A DNA stretch of 23,745 nt, taken from Phellopilus nigrolimitatus. Taxonomy: Eukaryota > Basidiomycota > Agaricomycetes > Hymenochaetales > Hymenochaetaceae. The notes beneath the pieces are model-generated. The model had not been told where the DNA came from and did not search any database. It worked only from the letters and a program-made list of their open reading frames with translations. The stretch covers positions 1 through 23,745 of the forward strand of contig JAJOHG010000388.1 in the NCBI GenBank assembly GCA_021029095.1. The letters run 5' to 3'. Position numbers and translations under genes: made by a program. This document shows positions 10,462 through 21,527 of the stretch, in pieces (position 1 is the stretch's first letter; each line of letters starts with the position of its first letter).

Positions 10462-11475
10462 GACGGTTTTAACGATTGCAGCAGGAAAATGCGGGGATGA
10501 GCAACTTCCAGCAAAAGCCGAGCAGTTAAAGACGCCCTTTTAATAGACACCAGAGATGCGCAGAACATCGAGTCGACGGACCGAGCGCTGTAAGCAATCA
10601 TGAAGAAATGTATCTTGTGACTCCTAGCAGAATGAGAACCGGGTTCGGCGGCTCAAGACCTTCCTACGAGATGTGCTATTCGTTCCTCGAATGGACGGAC
10701 AAGCGTTTTCGCAGACGTACCCGGATGACATGTTGGTCGTGATCGCGTGACACAGATCATGAGAACCTCAATCTCACGTGGCGCTCTGTGGCTCGGCACG
10801 CCTTAGCCTGGAAACAACACGGAAATCGAAACGCCTATATTTTCTTTTGGCTCATGACAAATCCGGCATAGCAATGAGTGCTATTCATGCTCCCGACAAT
10901 TCGTGTCAAGTATACATCTTCAGTCATGTTAACTTGTAAGAGTAACAGGTGCATAGAAATAGAATATTATACATAGCCGCTGCACAGTGTAGGGTGATTC
11001 GAGCTTCCCATGTCTAAATTTCTACGACCCCACCTGATAGCATCAAATTTGATTTATTCAGACCAGGTGTAAGAACAATGGATTTCTACAGCCTCGGACT
11101 TCCCTCGTCTTGCAGTTGAATATATCGAGCATCCGCCTTCTGGCACTATTTCAAAGGCACTCAAATTCGTGCACGTTTATTCGGTTAGGAGGTGTATACG
11201 CGAGGCGTGAATGGCTGCTGAAATATGCTACGAGCCAGAGCCGACGAGTCTCCTAGATAGCTACCTGGTAAACAGCCAAGTTTGAGTAACGCCTAAGCAC
11301 CGCGACGTCAGCACTGCGCATAGAAAATAACTTGGCTTACTCCGAAAAGCGCAATGTTATCTTTTCGTGGTCCTAACCTCTGAACCAAAAACAGTCAGTC
11401 GCCATTCAAGTCGAAAAGTTGCGTTTATACATAAAACATGATAATGTAACATCACTGTAGCATGCAACAAGAGGC
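10462..11475 (-). promoter_or_regulatory. esterase promoter and intergenic region
   Basis: No gene is visible in this 1-kb gap. On the minus strand a TATA-like TATTAAAA lies at 10545-10538, 77 bp before the esterase ATG. A GCGGGG at 10491-10496 fits the carbon-repressor (CreA/Cre1) core SYGGRG, but one such hexamer is weak evidence. The part near 11400-11475 would be the 3' untranslated end of rad18. Confidence 0.45.
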
Positions 11476-13228
11476 TCAGGTCAACAACTCGTCCTCACTC
11501 TCCGAGTCAGCGACAACTAGCACTTCTTCCACGATTGGGGACTCGGGTGGCTCGAGATTTCCCAAAACACTGTGATCTGCGTCCTTGCCTGTCCCTGGAG
11601 ATAAAGATTCCGGAGCGCTAGCATCCCGTGGAATATGAGCAGGCTCGGAGCTCCGCGACTCCTTTTTCTCCACCCGTCCTGAGTTCGCTCTGGCCGCTTC
11701 GATGTGTTTCTTGAAGTCCGAACTGTTTGCTTTCTACATACCAGTAACATATGTAAAGAGCGCATATCAGTTTACCGAGAACGTTTATGAGATACAGAGG
11801 AGTAGAAACGCACCAAATATGTGCGTGCGTCGTTCACTGTAGACTTTTTCACATTTATGCCCTCCTCCCATTTGCGCAGTTCTCTTCGAAGCTCGGGAAC
11901 TGATCTGCGTTGACTACTAATACGATCGAGATTCGCGTTGAATAACAGTACATAACTGTAGAAATTATCAGAAACGTTTATGAATAAATGAATAAATTAT
12001 GGGTTCAGCGGGAGTAAACGCACTGGCTATGTCGCGCTATTAGTTGTTCTTTTGAGCCTGTAGTCGGCAATCCTTGCTCGAAAAGCATATCGCGAATCTT
12101 CTTCTCCTTCAGAACGGAGTAAGAGGGCTTTGCAAGACGCTCGACACTGTCGTCGATAAGCTCCGAAGGTGATCTGGGAATTAATTCAGGGAAAAATCAG
12201 CTTCAGAAATGCGGAAAGAAGACATCACAATTGAATGAGAACAAGAGAATATGCACCTTTGTCGCGATTCCTTCCCCTTCCACTTGGCTCGTGAACCGGG
12301 TTTCGATGTTGACATCGAGGACCCATTGAACATGCTGTCCCACGCGTTTTTTGTATCTGTGCGTTTACGCGTTGTCCGGTGTGCGTTGGCCCTGATTAGG
12401 AAAGAGGTGCAGCCGCTCTCGATATGCGCGTTGGCGTGCTTCACGAGAATATCTCGAGCACATATTGGACAGGGCACCTGCTGCTCCACTTTGAGAATGC
12501 AGATACGTTAGCTGGATAGAAATGGAGTATGCAAAGCGGAGCGCGCACATTCTATCTGACACTCGTTTTCTTCCGCGTCTGAGCTCGGCACGCACTCATG
12601 GCGTAGTACCTCTGAGTCATCCACATAAACAGTTGTTGAAGAACCGGAATGACCTGCCGACGCATTTATGTCTCTGCGGCGCGTCCCCGGCGTAGGTGGG
12701 CTATCGCGCTTGCGCTTCTTCCTCGGTCGCTCGGGCGCGTCCAGAGTGGCCTTCGCGAGTTTATCAACTCTCTCTATGAGCTGTAGTGTGAATGCCCTTC
12801 AAGTGGGCCGTAAGGCCACAGGAAGCTCGCGATGCCGATATGCACGCACCTCGCTAAGCGCCAGGTGATACTCAACTCCTCCAGCTGCGCGTTCTTCACG
12901 AGGTGCATCTCCTCTGCAGGCTTGCGGCATTGCGGACATTCATGCCGTTCTCGCAGCGACTGGCGAGCGCACTGGGTGGAAAAGGTACAGCCCACGCGAG
13001 TACGTCCATCCAAGTCAATGTGGCTCGAACACGGACATCAATTCAAGCCTGAGGACCTACCACAGAACAGAAGGAATGCCCGCAGTGCTGCAGCATCATC
13101 GGCGCATCGAATATCTCCCCGCAGATTCCGCAACGGAACGCGCTATCGAGCTGACGGAGGCCTGGCGCGTCGGCTTCTGGAGGGAAGTCGGTCGGGTCGG
13201 GGACGGGACTCTGGAGGTCTTCAGCCAT
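11476..13228 (-). CDS. rad18: Rad18, E3 ubiquitin ligase of post-replication repair
   Basis: Seven exons on the minus strand are 13228-13061, 12971-12846, 12780-12549, 12488-12257, 12173-12024, 11955-11814 and 11733-11476. They join to 435 residues. The RING finger (C33-x2-C36, C49-x-H51-x2-C54-x2-C57, C68-x2-C71) is split by intron 1 between the fifth and sixth ligands. A Rad18-type UBZ4 finger follows (C182, C185, H197, C202). The SAP motif spans about 273-303 (LKEKKIRDMLFEQGLPTTGSKEQLIARH), followed by NANLDR and RRELRKWEE, the usual Rad18 continuation. The tail is acidic and Ser-rich. With Rad6 this enzyme monoubiquitinates PCNA at stalled forks in the nucleus. All domains and ligands are present, so it should be functional. 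A GACGCG cluster lies upstream (see separate entry). Confidence 0.96.
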
Positions 13229-13374
13229 TGCGGAGCAGATTCTACGAGACGTGCTCGTTCAGAGATGTCTTTTCGAGGATCGACTGTAAGAGCTACACAT
13301 TTGAAAGAGACTAGAGACGTTGTAATCAGAACAGACTGTGCCGTCAGAGAAGGAATGATTCAGTGCGCGAACGT

Positions 13375-13419
13375 GACGCGCGAGACGCGCTTTACGTAAC
13401 CCGACGCGACTCGACGCGT
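13375..13419. promoter_or_regulatory. GACGCG / MCB-like cluster upstream of rad18
   Basis: Four copies of GACGCG at 13375-13380, 13384-13389, 13403-13408 and 13413-13418, the last extended to the palindrome ACGCGT at 13414-13419. They lie about 150-190 bp before the rad18 start. ACGCGT is the MluI cell-cycle box bound by MBF in fungi, which drives G1/S expression of replication and repair genes. Use of the site here is inferred. Confidence 0.5.
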
Positions 13420-13723
13420 CGTTTTCTCAAATCTGATGTATCGTCCGGGCAGCAAGTAAAAGAATCAACACACAAATGTTGAGAACGACAGTTGGCAATC
13501 AATGTAAACCAAGAGACAAACACAATTGAGCACCAGACGACGACTCATGAACGCGTCTAAAGATATCTCTAGCAATCCCATGTAGATGTATAGGACGGGT
13601 ATTAGACAAATTACGCATACGAGCAGAACAACACGTGCGGTATGTAACAAATGAAGTGTATAAGCAGATGGAGGGAGTCAAGTACAGCTAAAAACGGGAG
13701 TAGGAAACAAAGAGCGCAGCCTT

Positions 13724-16530
13724 TTAAACACCTGCCACAATCCTACGATGAAAACACCGATCAGCTGTGAAGTAATGGCGAAAACCCGAAAAAAAAATAC
13801 GTACGCCTCGGCCTCGTTCAGCGCCTGCACCATCGTCACGACCTCCTTTCGACGGTTGACGATGAACTCGGACTCCTTTAGCAGCTCGTTGAGTACCTCC
13901 GGCTTGTACAGCTCCTGCAGCAGCTCCCGCTGCAGGTTCTCCTTCGAGTAGTTCACCAGCGTCAGCGAGATCGCCTTCGGCACCATGTCAATCATCTCGC
14001 GCTTGATGATGTTGAAGTACGAGTGGATGAGCAACTCTGCAATGTCGTGAGGATCGGATCATCGGGAACAACGTCAAATGCTAGATACGCACTGATGACT
14101 TCAGTCTCCATCATCTCGCGCTCGTTCAGGGCCGTTTGCGGACGGATCACGGGTGGAGGCTGGTCCATCACAGATGTAACCGGTGTTGATGAACGAGTAG
14201 AAGTGCCCGAGCCCGCCTATATTTAATTTTAATGCACGCTTTTTCAGAACACTGACTCTTACCGATTCCATCACAGGCCCGCCCTTCTTCTTGGCTGCTA
14301 CTACTGACTTGCCGCCTGAGAAGAATGAGCCGAAAAAGCTCGGCTCCTCCTTCCTTATCTCGACGTCCAGGTCCTTGTTATTGTTAATCTGCCCGGGCGC
14401 GAGTTTGCCGGTCTTCGGATCTCCAGTGGGTGGCGGCGGCTTGCTCGCATTCAAGCGGTCTTGTACTATGGCCGTCGCCTTGATGAAACTCAGTACACAT
14501 GCAGTTAGCCTGAGAGCAGGCAGACCGTACCCTTTGTCCGCTTAGGAAATCGGGATGAGTAGTGTTGACATAGCATGCTTGCATCCTAGCGATGAGATGA
14601 GAAAATATAAGCGGCTTTGAAGACAATTGCAAGACATACGCGACCATATCAGTAACCAGTTTCATGGTAGGGACCATCGCAGTTTTGAAGAAGTTGACGA
14701 CAACGGCGTTGAAGCGGTCCTTAAGCTGTGGGTACCGTTTGAACGCTTGCTATTTGGAGCGATGATCATGAGCATATACAGAACACGCACGTATAGAATT
14801 ACTACTCACGATCTTCGCCAGAAGTTGACCGAGGATGCGGATCAACTCGTCGTATACCAGAGAACAGCACTTCAGCGCCGGCTCCTCTAGCCGCTTGATC
14901 TGCTGCTTGACGATCACCTCGAAGGCAATCCCACCGCCAAACAAGGCCGGCGTCGAACCCTGTATGCTGGAGATTAGAAGACGAACTCGGCAAGTAAAGA
15001 GGCTGATTTACGGAAGAGTTATACAAAATGGTGCGGATGTCTCCATCCTTCACTTGATCAAATGGATCAAGCGACTTGATGCCATTGTTAAAGAGCTCGT
15101 GGAAAACGAAGCTGATACGCGCACCACCCGAGAGCTCATTCACCGACAGGTCGTCCGTGTTACCGTCTATCATCGTGCGGAACTCCGACGTGAACTCAGT
15201 GATGACTGACAATACGACGTTTCCCGAGTTGCCCTCGCCCATCGGCCCGCCTAGAGACTGGAGCTCGGCACTGAATTTAGACAATTGCTGCGAGATTCGA
15301 GTCTTTATGTCCGGCAGGGTCGCTCGGATATGGTGCATGAGGATCTGAGGAAATCCATAAGCTCAAATTAACATCAACAATGAGAACCGTATTCACCATA
15401 TTTAGCTTTCGCGCAAGGAATGGGGTTCCGCAGTAAGCGCTCTTCCCCTTGTATGAAGGATGAGTTTCGAAATATTGACGCTCAGATTCAAGTGCCAAAT
15501 TGATCGTCTTCGACTGATCAATATCTCGTTGACCACGGTTCACAACGGGAACATATCCCAGGCGGAGAGGAATGACGCGTCCGGCAAGGATGTCTACGAC
15601 ATCCGTGCCTTCGTCCCTAGACCTGATTCAGTTTCTTCGAACCATATCCAACGACCAGAAAAAACACACATTAAATCGACCTTTGTCAACACACCAATCG
15701 TCCTCGTGCCCTCCGGATCCACCTCGCGCGCGAGTTTCAGTCCATCCGAGTTCGCTAGGTCCGTGTTCGCGGCAGTGACGGCGAGGATGATGCACGCGGG
15801 CTTCGAGATATACTTGAGCAGCATGTCGCGAATCTGCTTCTCGATATCGCGCGGCTGGTCGCCGACGGGCACGCGCGTGACGCCGGGCAGGTCGACGAGC
15901 GTCAACGTGAGCACGTTCGGCGAGAACACGCGCAGGTTGATCGGCACGGGCGAGATGCCCGCGTTGCGTCCCGTCTTCACCTCCGTGTCGCGGACAATTT
16001 CTGCGCGGATTTTGTTGAAGTCGTAGAACTTCTCGCCGGGGATGTGCAGGAACTCGCCCCACTCATCCCTGTTCTCCGGGCCGCTGCCCTCCACCAAGCC
16101 ATTCGGTTGCGCTTATGGCAATAACGTCAGAAAAGAGACATAAGGAAGAAGAATATGTGTACATACGAGTTCCCCCGGCAGGTACAGGTCGATGGATCAG
16201 TTGTAAAACCTAGGAGGCCGTTGGACGAGCGCTCGTGACTTGAGACTCGTATAAACTCACCAAAGGCCTTCGGGTCACAATACCCGTCCCACGCGGCAGG
16301 AAATCTCGACCGACGATGTTCTAAATAACAGTCTTATCATTCACGAACTCACATGCACAACAAAGAAAGCTGCGCACCTCGAGAACGCTACTCTTTCCCG
16401 AGCTCTGGCTTCCTATCACGCATATCTGCGGGAGGTCGATTTGGGTTGCGTTCGAGCCGATTTTGCTGAACGCATCCTGAAGCTTGTTAACAACACCGAC
16501 AACTTCTTGTCCGAGACCGGGGCTTGACAT
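13724..16530 (-). CDS. vps1: Vps1-type dynamin-like GTPase
   Basis: Thirteen exons on the minus strand are 16530-16378, 16320-16261, 16209-16167, 16111-15670, 15616-15397, 15344-15012, 14959-14810, 14749-14640, 14585-14531, 14478-14263, 14216-14093, 14036-13805 and 13742-13724. They give 718 residues. The GTPase has G1 GSQSSGKSS (40-48), G2 Thr67 in [10 protein letters not shown]3 DLPG (159-162) and G4 TKVD (228-231). The middle/stalk region and the C-terminal GED ([20 protein letters not shown]...[23 protein letters not shown]) follow. [10 protein letters not shown] and [27 protein letters not shown] fit Vps1 better than the fission dynamin Dnm1, and there is no pleckstrin or proline-rich domain. 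By family it severs membranes in vacuolar sorting and acts in peroxisome division. A disordered, variable insert lies around 530-600. The last exon has only 19 nt. Confidence 0.94.
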
Positions 16531-16898
16531 TGCGAGCGACGAGGTACGAGGAAACAAAGGGTGCACTGCGGACGATGCAGCGCAGTGCGCGGCGTGACTT
16601 CAAGTTCGCTGTGTGACGATCACTAGAAACTGCCCAGTGCCCAGAAATTCGCGCAAAAAACACAGACAATTTCAAAACAAATTACATTGCTCGCAGATGA
16701 TCAAGAAAATTCTGAGGTATAACAACACTCGACAGCGCTACAGAACAAGCCAGAGGGCCACTCTTGACCCCTGTAAACATGTAGCTCCAACATCTTCAGC
16801 AGTACACACTGCTTCAGCACGAACTTCTTCATAACCAAACATTAAATCTAACAGTCCTAACACGCCAAACCAATCGCCGGAGCACGCAGAGAAACTTT
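16531..16898. other. spacer between vps1 and ntf2
   Basis: This 368-bp gap lies upstream of vps1 and downstream of ntf2, both on the minus strand. It is A/C-rich without open frames of note. It must contain the vps1 promoter and the ntf2 3' end. No TATA box was recognised. Confidence 0.4.
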
Positions 16899-17538
16899 TC
16901 AACCGAGATTCAGACGGAAAATATCGTTGTAACTAGAGATCGCGTGACAGAGAGGATGAGCAAAACTTGGAAGGCGGCTATATGCGTCGACTTACACATA
17001 GTAGCTGCCCTCGTCAGGGATCAAGTGGAAAACTTGACTGAACTGGAGCGGATGTTCTCCTCCATCGACCTGTATCGTGTTTGTTCATCGGGACGCGTCC
17101 AGGAAGCGAATAGCGGCCGGTCAACGCACCACGAGCAAACCCGAAACACTGACAAGCAGACTGCCGATGGTCGGAGACGATGGCTGGGCATCTATCGTCG
17201 ATACCTGGTGCTTGACCGTCTGGAAGGATAGATTCTACAGCGGCGCGTGAAAACGATCTCTAAATTGCCATTTCTTCTTCTTTGTAAACGCTGAAAATAC
17301 TACGTACGCTCAGCCTTTCGAGGATGGAGTCTACGCCCTGTACCTGCTCGCCCTCCCACGTCAACATCGAATGGTTCCGCTTAAGAGCAAAAACGTATAG
17401 GAGTGGTGAGTCTTCGCCGCACGCCACTGATCAAGAGAGGTAACGCACGTAGAGGGGTCTGAGACTGGCGCGGTCGGCATCGAACTGGGAATAGTAGAAT
17501 TTGGTGAATTCTGTAGCGATGAAGTTGAAGTCGGCCAT
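16899..17538 (-). CDS. ntf2: nuclear transport factor 2
   Basis: Exons on the minus strand are 17538-17449, 17379-17308, 17234-17130, 17069-16996 and 16932-16899, giving 124 residues, the normal length of fungal Ntf2 (about 125). The chain begins MADFNFIATEFTKFYYSQFD, continues with NHSMLTWEGEQVQGVDSILERL and FQTVKHQVSTIDAQPSS, and ends with QFSQVFHLIPDEGSYYV followed by YNDIFRLNLG. This is a single NTF2 cone fold with the hydrophobic pocket and acidic rim. The homodimer carries RanGDP back into the nucleus through FxFG nucleoporins. Introns are 69, 73, 60 and 63 nt, all GT-AG. The start lies only 115 bp from the start of a gene on the other strand. Confidence 0.95.
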
Positions 17539-17653
17539 GGTTGACTGTCAAAGTTGTGCGGGATGAAGCTAGTAAAGAACCAGCAGATGCGGGGAGAGTC
17601 AGACTGTACGCGACTATTATGTAAGCATACTTATACTCTGCTCTCAGACTGTC
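17539..17653. promoter_or_regulatory. short bidirectional promoter
   Basis: 115 bp separate the start codons of ntf2 (-) and the unrecognised gene (+), so both 5' untranslated regions and core promoters must fit here, or start inside the neighbouring gene. No TATA box is visible. The right end (about 17622-17650) resembles the 3' part of an intron (..ctctcag), but no fitting donor gives a normal-length leader intron. Confidence 0.6.
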
Positions 17654-19161
17654 ATGGCAAGCACTGGCGGGCAGCAGCTGCGCCCCAGCATGCGTCGCAA
17701 GTCCTCCGCCCAGAACCTCCTCTCCAACTTCAAGTCCTCGAACAACCCGCCCTCCACCGCTCCCGCCACGCAGCTCTCCATGCAGATTCCCCCCGCTCCC
17801 AGCTCCGGCCCCCCGAGCAGCTACAATGCCGGCGCGTCTACCCCCATCACGACCGCCCAGCGCGAGTGGGACTCGCAGTCCGTCAAGTCTGACTCCATCG
17901 CCTCCCAGGGACAGGGTTCTGTCGCCAACGGCAGCCCCGCTCTGGCGCAGGGCACCAGCCTCGAGTCGCTGAGGGACTTGGTCATGAAGCGCATGATCAC
18001 CCTCACGTATGTCCGCAATGTACACGAAGGGTACGTTTATCCTCGTTTTTCCTTTTTTTTTTTTTTCTTAAGCTGAAGAAAGGGCGTTTTGAAGACGGGG
18101 ACATTGGTTTAACACGGTTATGATGACACGTGCCGACATAGACAAGGTCTTCAATAATACGCTCATGAGGAAACGGTGTGTTCTGCCAAACTATCCGTCA
18201 CCTCAGAATGTTTACCCAGCTATGACAGCACAATTTCGTTCGCTATCCTCGGCATGTCGCTCTCCGGTATATTCGACAACACCAACGCAAACGACCTCCT
18301 GAAAAGCCTCATCAACATCCTCACCGAGCACGAGCAGTCGAAAGAGGAGAACTATAAGCCCAAGATGGTCCGCATCCTTCTAAGTGCCATTTATCTCCCC
18401 TTTGCTCATTCGACCCACCCAGCGCTTCTTCAAATCGAATAAAATGCCAAGGCGACAAACAAACGCCATGAACGACTACGCCATGGCCGTCCCCGATTCC
18501 GGCGAGACCTCGTACCTCGTAATGCCCCATGTGGTCAGTCAATCAACCGCCCTTTTCTTATTATCGTCGCTTACGACCCGTGCTCAGCCTTTCCCGCTCG
18601 ACTACCACCAAACGCTCCTCTCCCTGCTCGACATCCTCTCAGAAGTATACCACCGACTCTCGAAGATCCTCGGGCCGTCCTCGATCCCGCACTCAACTCA
18701 GCACCTGATGGGCCCGCTCGGCATGCTCACGCCTCAGCCGGGCGTCTCGTACCTCTTCCAGGGTGCGGACGGCGCCGGCCCAGGCAGCAACAACGCACAC
18801 GACCGGGACGCCGAGGGCAGCCTGTGGGGCATTGCGAACGGCAGCACGCACGCGGCGGGTGGGCCCACGGGCGGCGCGCTGATGAGTCCGCCCGCGACGT
18901 GGTCACCTGTGCTCGGCGACATGATCCTTAAAATCGACGGGAAGCTGAAGGTAAGAAAGGTCCATACTCAGACGGAACTGATATTCTTTATTTTATTAAC
19001 CCCTCCTTGCACAGAAATTGGTCGGCCAGTTGCTAAAAGAGCTTGACCAAGTTGCTCGCAACGCGATCAAAGACGAGCTCGCGTCGCTTGACCCCCTCCT
19101 GCGCAACCAGGCCGTGCCTGACAATGGGAGGGAACAGTACGACTTTGAGCTTGCATACTGA
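17654..19161 (+). CDS. unrecognised, conserved-looking fungal protein, 408 residues
   Basis: Exons 17654-18030, 18095-18175, 18220-18367, 18423-18533, 18588-18950 and 19015-19161 join in phase. Introns are 64, 44, 55, 54 and 64 nt, all GT-AG; intron 1 holds a 15-nt-range poly-T run. Residues 1-105 are Ser/Pro/Gln-rich and probably disordered. A helical-looking core follows: SLESLRDLVMKRMITLTYVRNVHEGRGHWFNTVMMTRADI, then ISFAILGMSLSGIFD and LLKSLINILTEHEQSKEENY. The next block is PFPLDYHQTLLSLLDILSEVYHRLSKILG. A Gly/Ala/Asn-rich loop precedes GDMILKIDGKLKKLVGQLLKELDQVARNAIKDELASLDPLLRN. No signal peptide or clear membrane span is present. The sharp contrast between low-complexity segments and precise splice-joined blocks suggests real conservation. 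I cannot name the family or function with confidence. Confidence 0.88.
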
Positions 19162-20394
19162 GCGCTGCGTTTCGGAGGGTGTTTTATTTTTCGCGTTTCA
19201 GCTCGGTGGTCGACAGGTCGACGGACACCGGTTCCAGTCTAGGGTTATTGACTTTCGTGCCGCTTTTTTTATTTGTACGAACTAACAGATTTGTATAAGT
19301 GTACCTAAGGCATAGTAGGAATACCATGTAATCGTACTTAATTTGTGTTTTATTTCGTCGCGTCCGGTCTCTATTTTGTTTTCCACTCTTGGGCGTGCGG
19401 AGGCAGGTTTATATATATCGCACAGATTTGCAGATGGACTGCTGGAGAAAGCCAATGATCACTTCCAAAAGACCGCAGTACAATTTGCAAAGGCGCCCGA
19501 ACTTGCTCGTCGAAACCGTGCGACAGCAGAGCTGTGAAGTAGACAATACTTATTTTTTATTCATGGAAGACGATGCGCATAGCTGCACGCGGTTTGCTTT
19601 AACGATGGTTTTGCACATCTACATATCTGTCGTAGAAACGAAAAATTTCCTTTTCCTTTTTTTGGAGCACGGGGGTGGATTCAGCGCTCGGAGGCCAAGT
19701 GTTAGAAATGCAAAACGAATAGCAATATACTCAACAGCCACTGCGTTGCTGAGCCCAACATCTCTGGTCATCCTGTGAGGATTGTTCATTCGAGTGCCAC
19801 AAGCAATGACAGTCAGGTTGGTCTCTTGCATGTCCTTCCACATATCAATAGTTCTCCGCACGCACGGGAGAGAACGCGTCGACCTGGTTCTCGTTTTACA
19901 CGCCCGAAAATTATATCATCGCAACGCACGGATTGCATTGCTCCATGGAGGCGTAACTTGTTATAGTACTGAGAGCGGCGCGACAAGCTCATGAGAACAG
20001 CAGGGACGGGCTGTCGGAATCAATCTCGACCTATACGAAAAGCCAAGAATTGTCTTTGAGACGCCCATTTGCAATTCAAAAGCGTTTCCACAGAAACCCT
20101 GAGGGCATGTATACGTGTACCCAGGGAATCAGACACTGGCGAGCTTGACGGACATGTTCGCTCGTGCAACCCGAGTACTAAACGTACCGCCGAGTCCGAC
20201 ATGTACAGCGAGTCTGTGAAATTAATACAGATATGACAATTGCCAGGCTGCCCGGCGAAGTCAAGGACGCGCTGCTGGTGGGAGAACATAGATTAAGAAC
20301 TTCAAGACAAGTAAGCCATGGCGGTCAGCTGCGAAGTCGTTCACGCGTTGCGGGTCGTAATCACGCGCGCCTCTGCACTTCGCCCCAAACCGTC
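19162..20394. other. 1.2-kb gap, no gene seen
   Basis: Between the 408-residue gene and prp38, both on the plus strand. Frames on both strands are short (60-130 codons), overlapping and without motifs. No tRNA, repeat or transposon feature was recognised. An ACGCGT at 20343-20348 lies about 50 bp before the prp38 start, in a region that also holds CACGCG strings. The gap is long for this window and could carry a non-coding transcript or a fast-evolving small gene. Confidence 0.4.
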
Positions 20395-21445
20395 ATGGCA
20401 AATACCACAGTCCGCGGTGCGCTCTCGATCCACGGACAAAACCCGCAAGTAAGCTGTTATTCAGGCTGTTAGAAGACATAAGCTTACTGTGTCTAGTTTC
20501 TAGTTGAAACGGTCATCCGGAACCGTATTTATGAGTCGCAGTTCTGGAAGGAGCACTGTTTCGCACTTACAGGTGCGCGCCTCACTTCTCTATAAAACGG
20601 ATTCTGAGCTAATTAATGGATGCATTGTCTTCGCTAGCGGAGACCCTTATAGATAGAGCTATTGAGCTGAACGCGGTTGGGGGCGTGTACGGGAATCAGA
20701 AACCCACGGAATTTATGTGCCTGCTCCTCAAGCTCTTGCAGATTCAACCTGAGAAAGAGATCTTGATTGAATATCTGCAGGTTGACGAGTTCAAGTCCGT
20801 TTACCCTTGCCTCTGAAGTTTCTCGGCTTTAATTCATGCATTTCACAGGTACCTACGAGCGTTAGCAGCGATGTACATACGCATGACTTTCCGCGCTGCA
20901 GAAGTGTACGAAATCCTTGAACCGCTTCTAAAAGACTACAGGAAGCTGCGGCTACGGCATATGGGTCAGTCTTTCATTTCTTATTGTCTGCCAGTCTTTT
21001 CTGCATGTCCGTAAACTGATATGCCCATACTACAGGAGGCTACACCCTGACGTTCATGGACGAATTTGTGGACCAGCTCCTGCGCGATGAGCGTGTGTGC
21101 GACACTATCCTTCCGCGCATTCCAAAGCGGGATATACTCGAGGAGAACGGCGAGCTGGGGCCGCGGAAGAGCCTGCTCTTGGATGCCATGGAGGGCAAAA
21201 GCGAACGAGCGCAGAGTCGCAGCGGAAGCGCGAGCAAAAGCGATCGGTCAGGTCGCAGTCGGAGCGGTAGTGCGAAAAGCCGCTCGCCGAGCCGGAGGAG
21301 CGGCTCGGTGTCGGACGCAGGTTCACGATATGTCTCGCGGAGTCCCTCACGCTCACGCTCGGGGTCAGGTTCGCCCTATAGGTCTCGGAGTCGCAGCATT
21401 TCACCCGATCGAATGGAGACAGATTCACCGCCTCGAGCGGAGTAA
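20395..21445 (+). CDS. prp38: Prp38, pre-mRNA splicing factor of the U4/U6.U5 tri-snRNP
   Basis: Exons 20395-20448, 20497-20572, 20638-20794, 20849-20964 and 21036-21445 give 270 residues (introns 48, 65, 54 and 71 nt). The PRP38 domain is almost the whole first 185 residues: TTVRGALSIHGQNPQFLVETVIRNRIYESQFWKEHCFALTAETLIDRA, GGVYGNQKPTEFMCLLLKLLQIQPEKEI, YLRALAAMYIRMTFRAAEVYEILEPLLKDYRKLR and FMDEFVDQLL...PRIPKR. The C-terminal 80 residues are rich in Ser-Arg dipeptides (SRSPSRRSGS, SPYRSRSRS), an RS tail found in animal and basidiomycete Prp38 but not in budding yeast. It acts in spliceosome activation before release of U4. The gene is tail-to-tail with the uL15m gene. Confidence 0.96.
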
Positions 21446-21527
21446 CAGTTCGTGGGAATTTGCTTTTTATATGGGTCAAATAAAAAATAGCAAAATGTGT
21501 ATTAATAGTAATAGTAACGTCTAGATG
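21446..21527. terminator. 82-bp convergent 3' region of prp38 and uL15m
   Basis: Only 82 bp lie between the two stop codons. AATAAA at 21479-21484 would serve prp38 on the plus strand. A-rich and T-rich runs on both sides could serve the minus-strand gene. The transcripts very likely overlap at their 3' ends. Confidence 0.55.

Noticed and set aside
15660..15669. Reading through the vps1 exon after TKVDLM as VFSGRW...
   Set aside because: That extension is the 53-nt intron 15669-15617; splicing restores [12 protein letters not shown], the conserved dynamin sequence.
17609..17650. Possible leader intron (gtacgc..ctcag) just before the ATG of the unknown gene
   Set aside because: Only about 40 nt, without a good branch site, and it would leave almost no leader exon in a 115-bp promoter.
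17381..18025. 214-codon minus-strand frame across ntf2 and the unknown gene
   Set aside because: It overlaps exons of two well-supported genes in other frames and its sequence is Arg/Gly-rich without any family signature.
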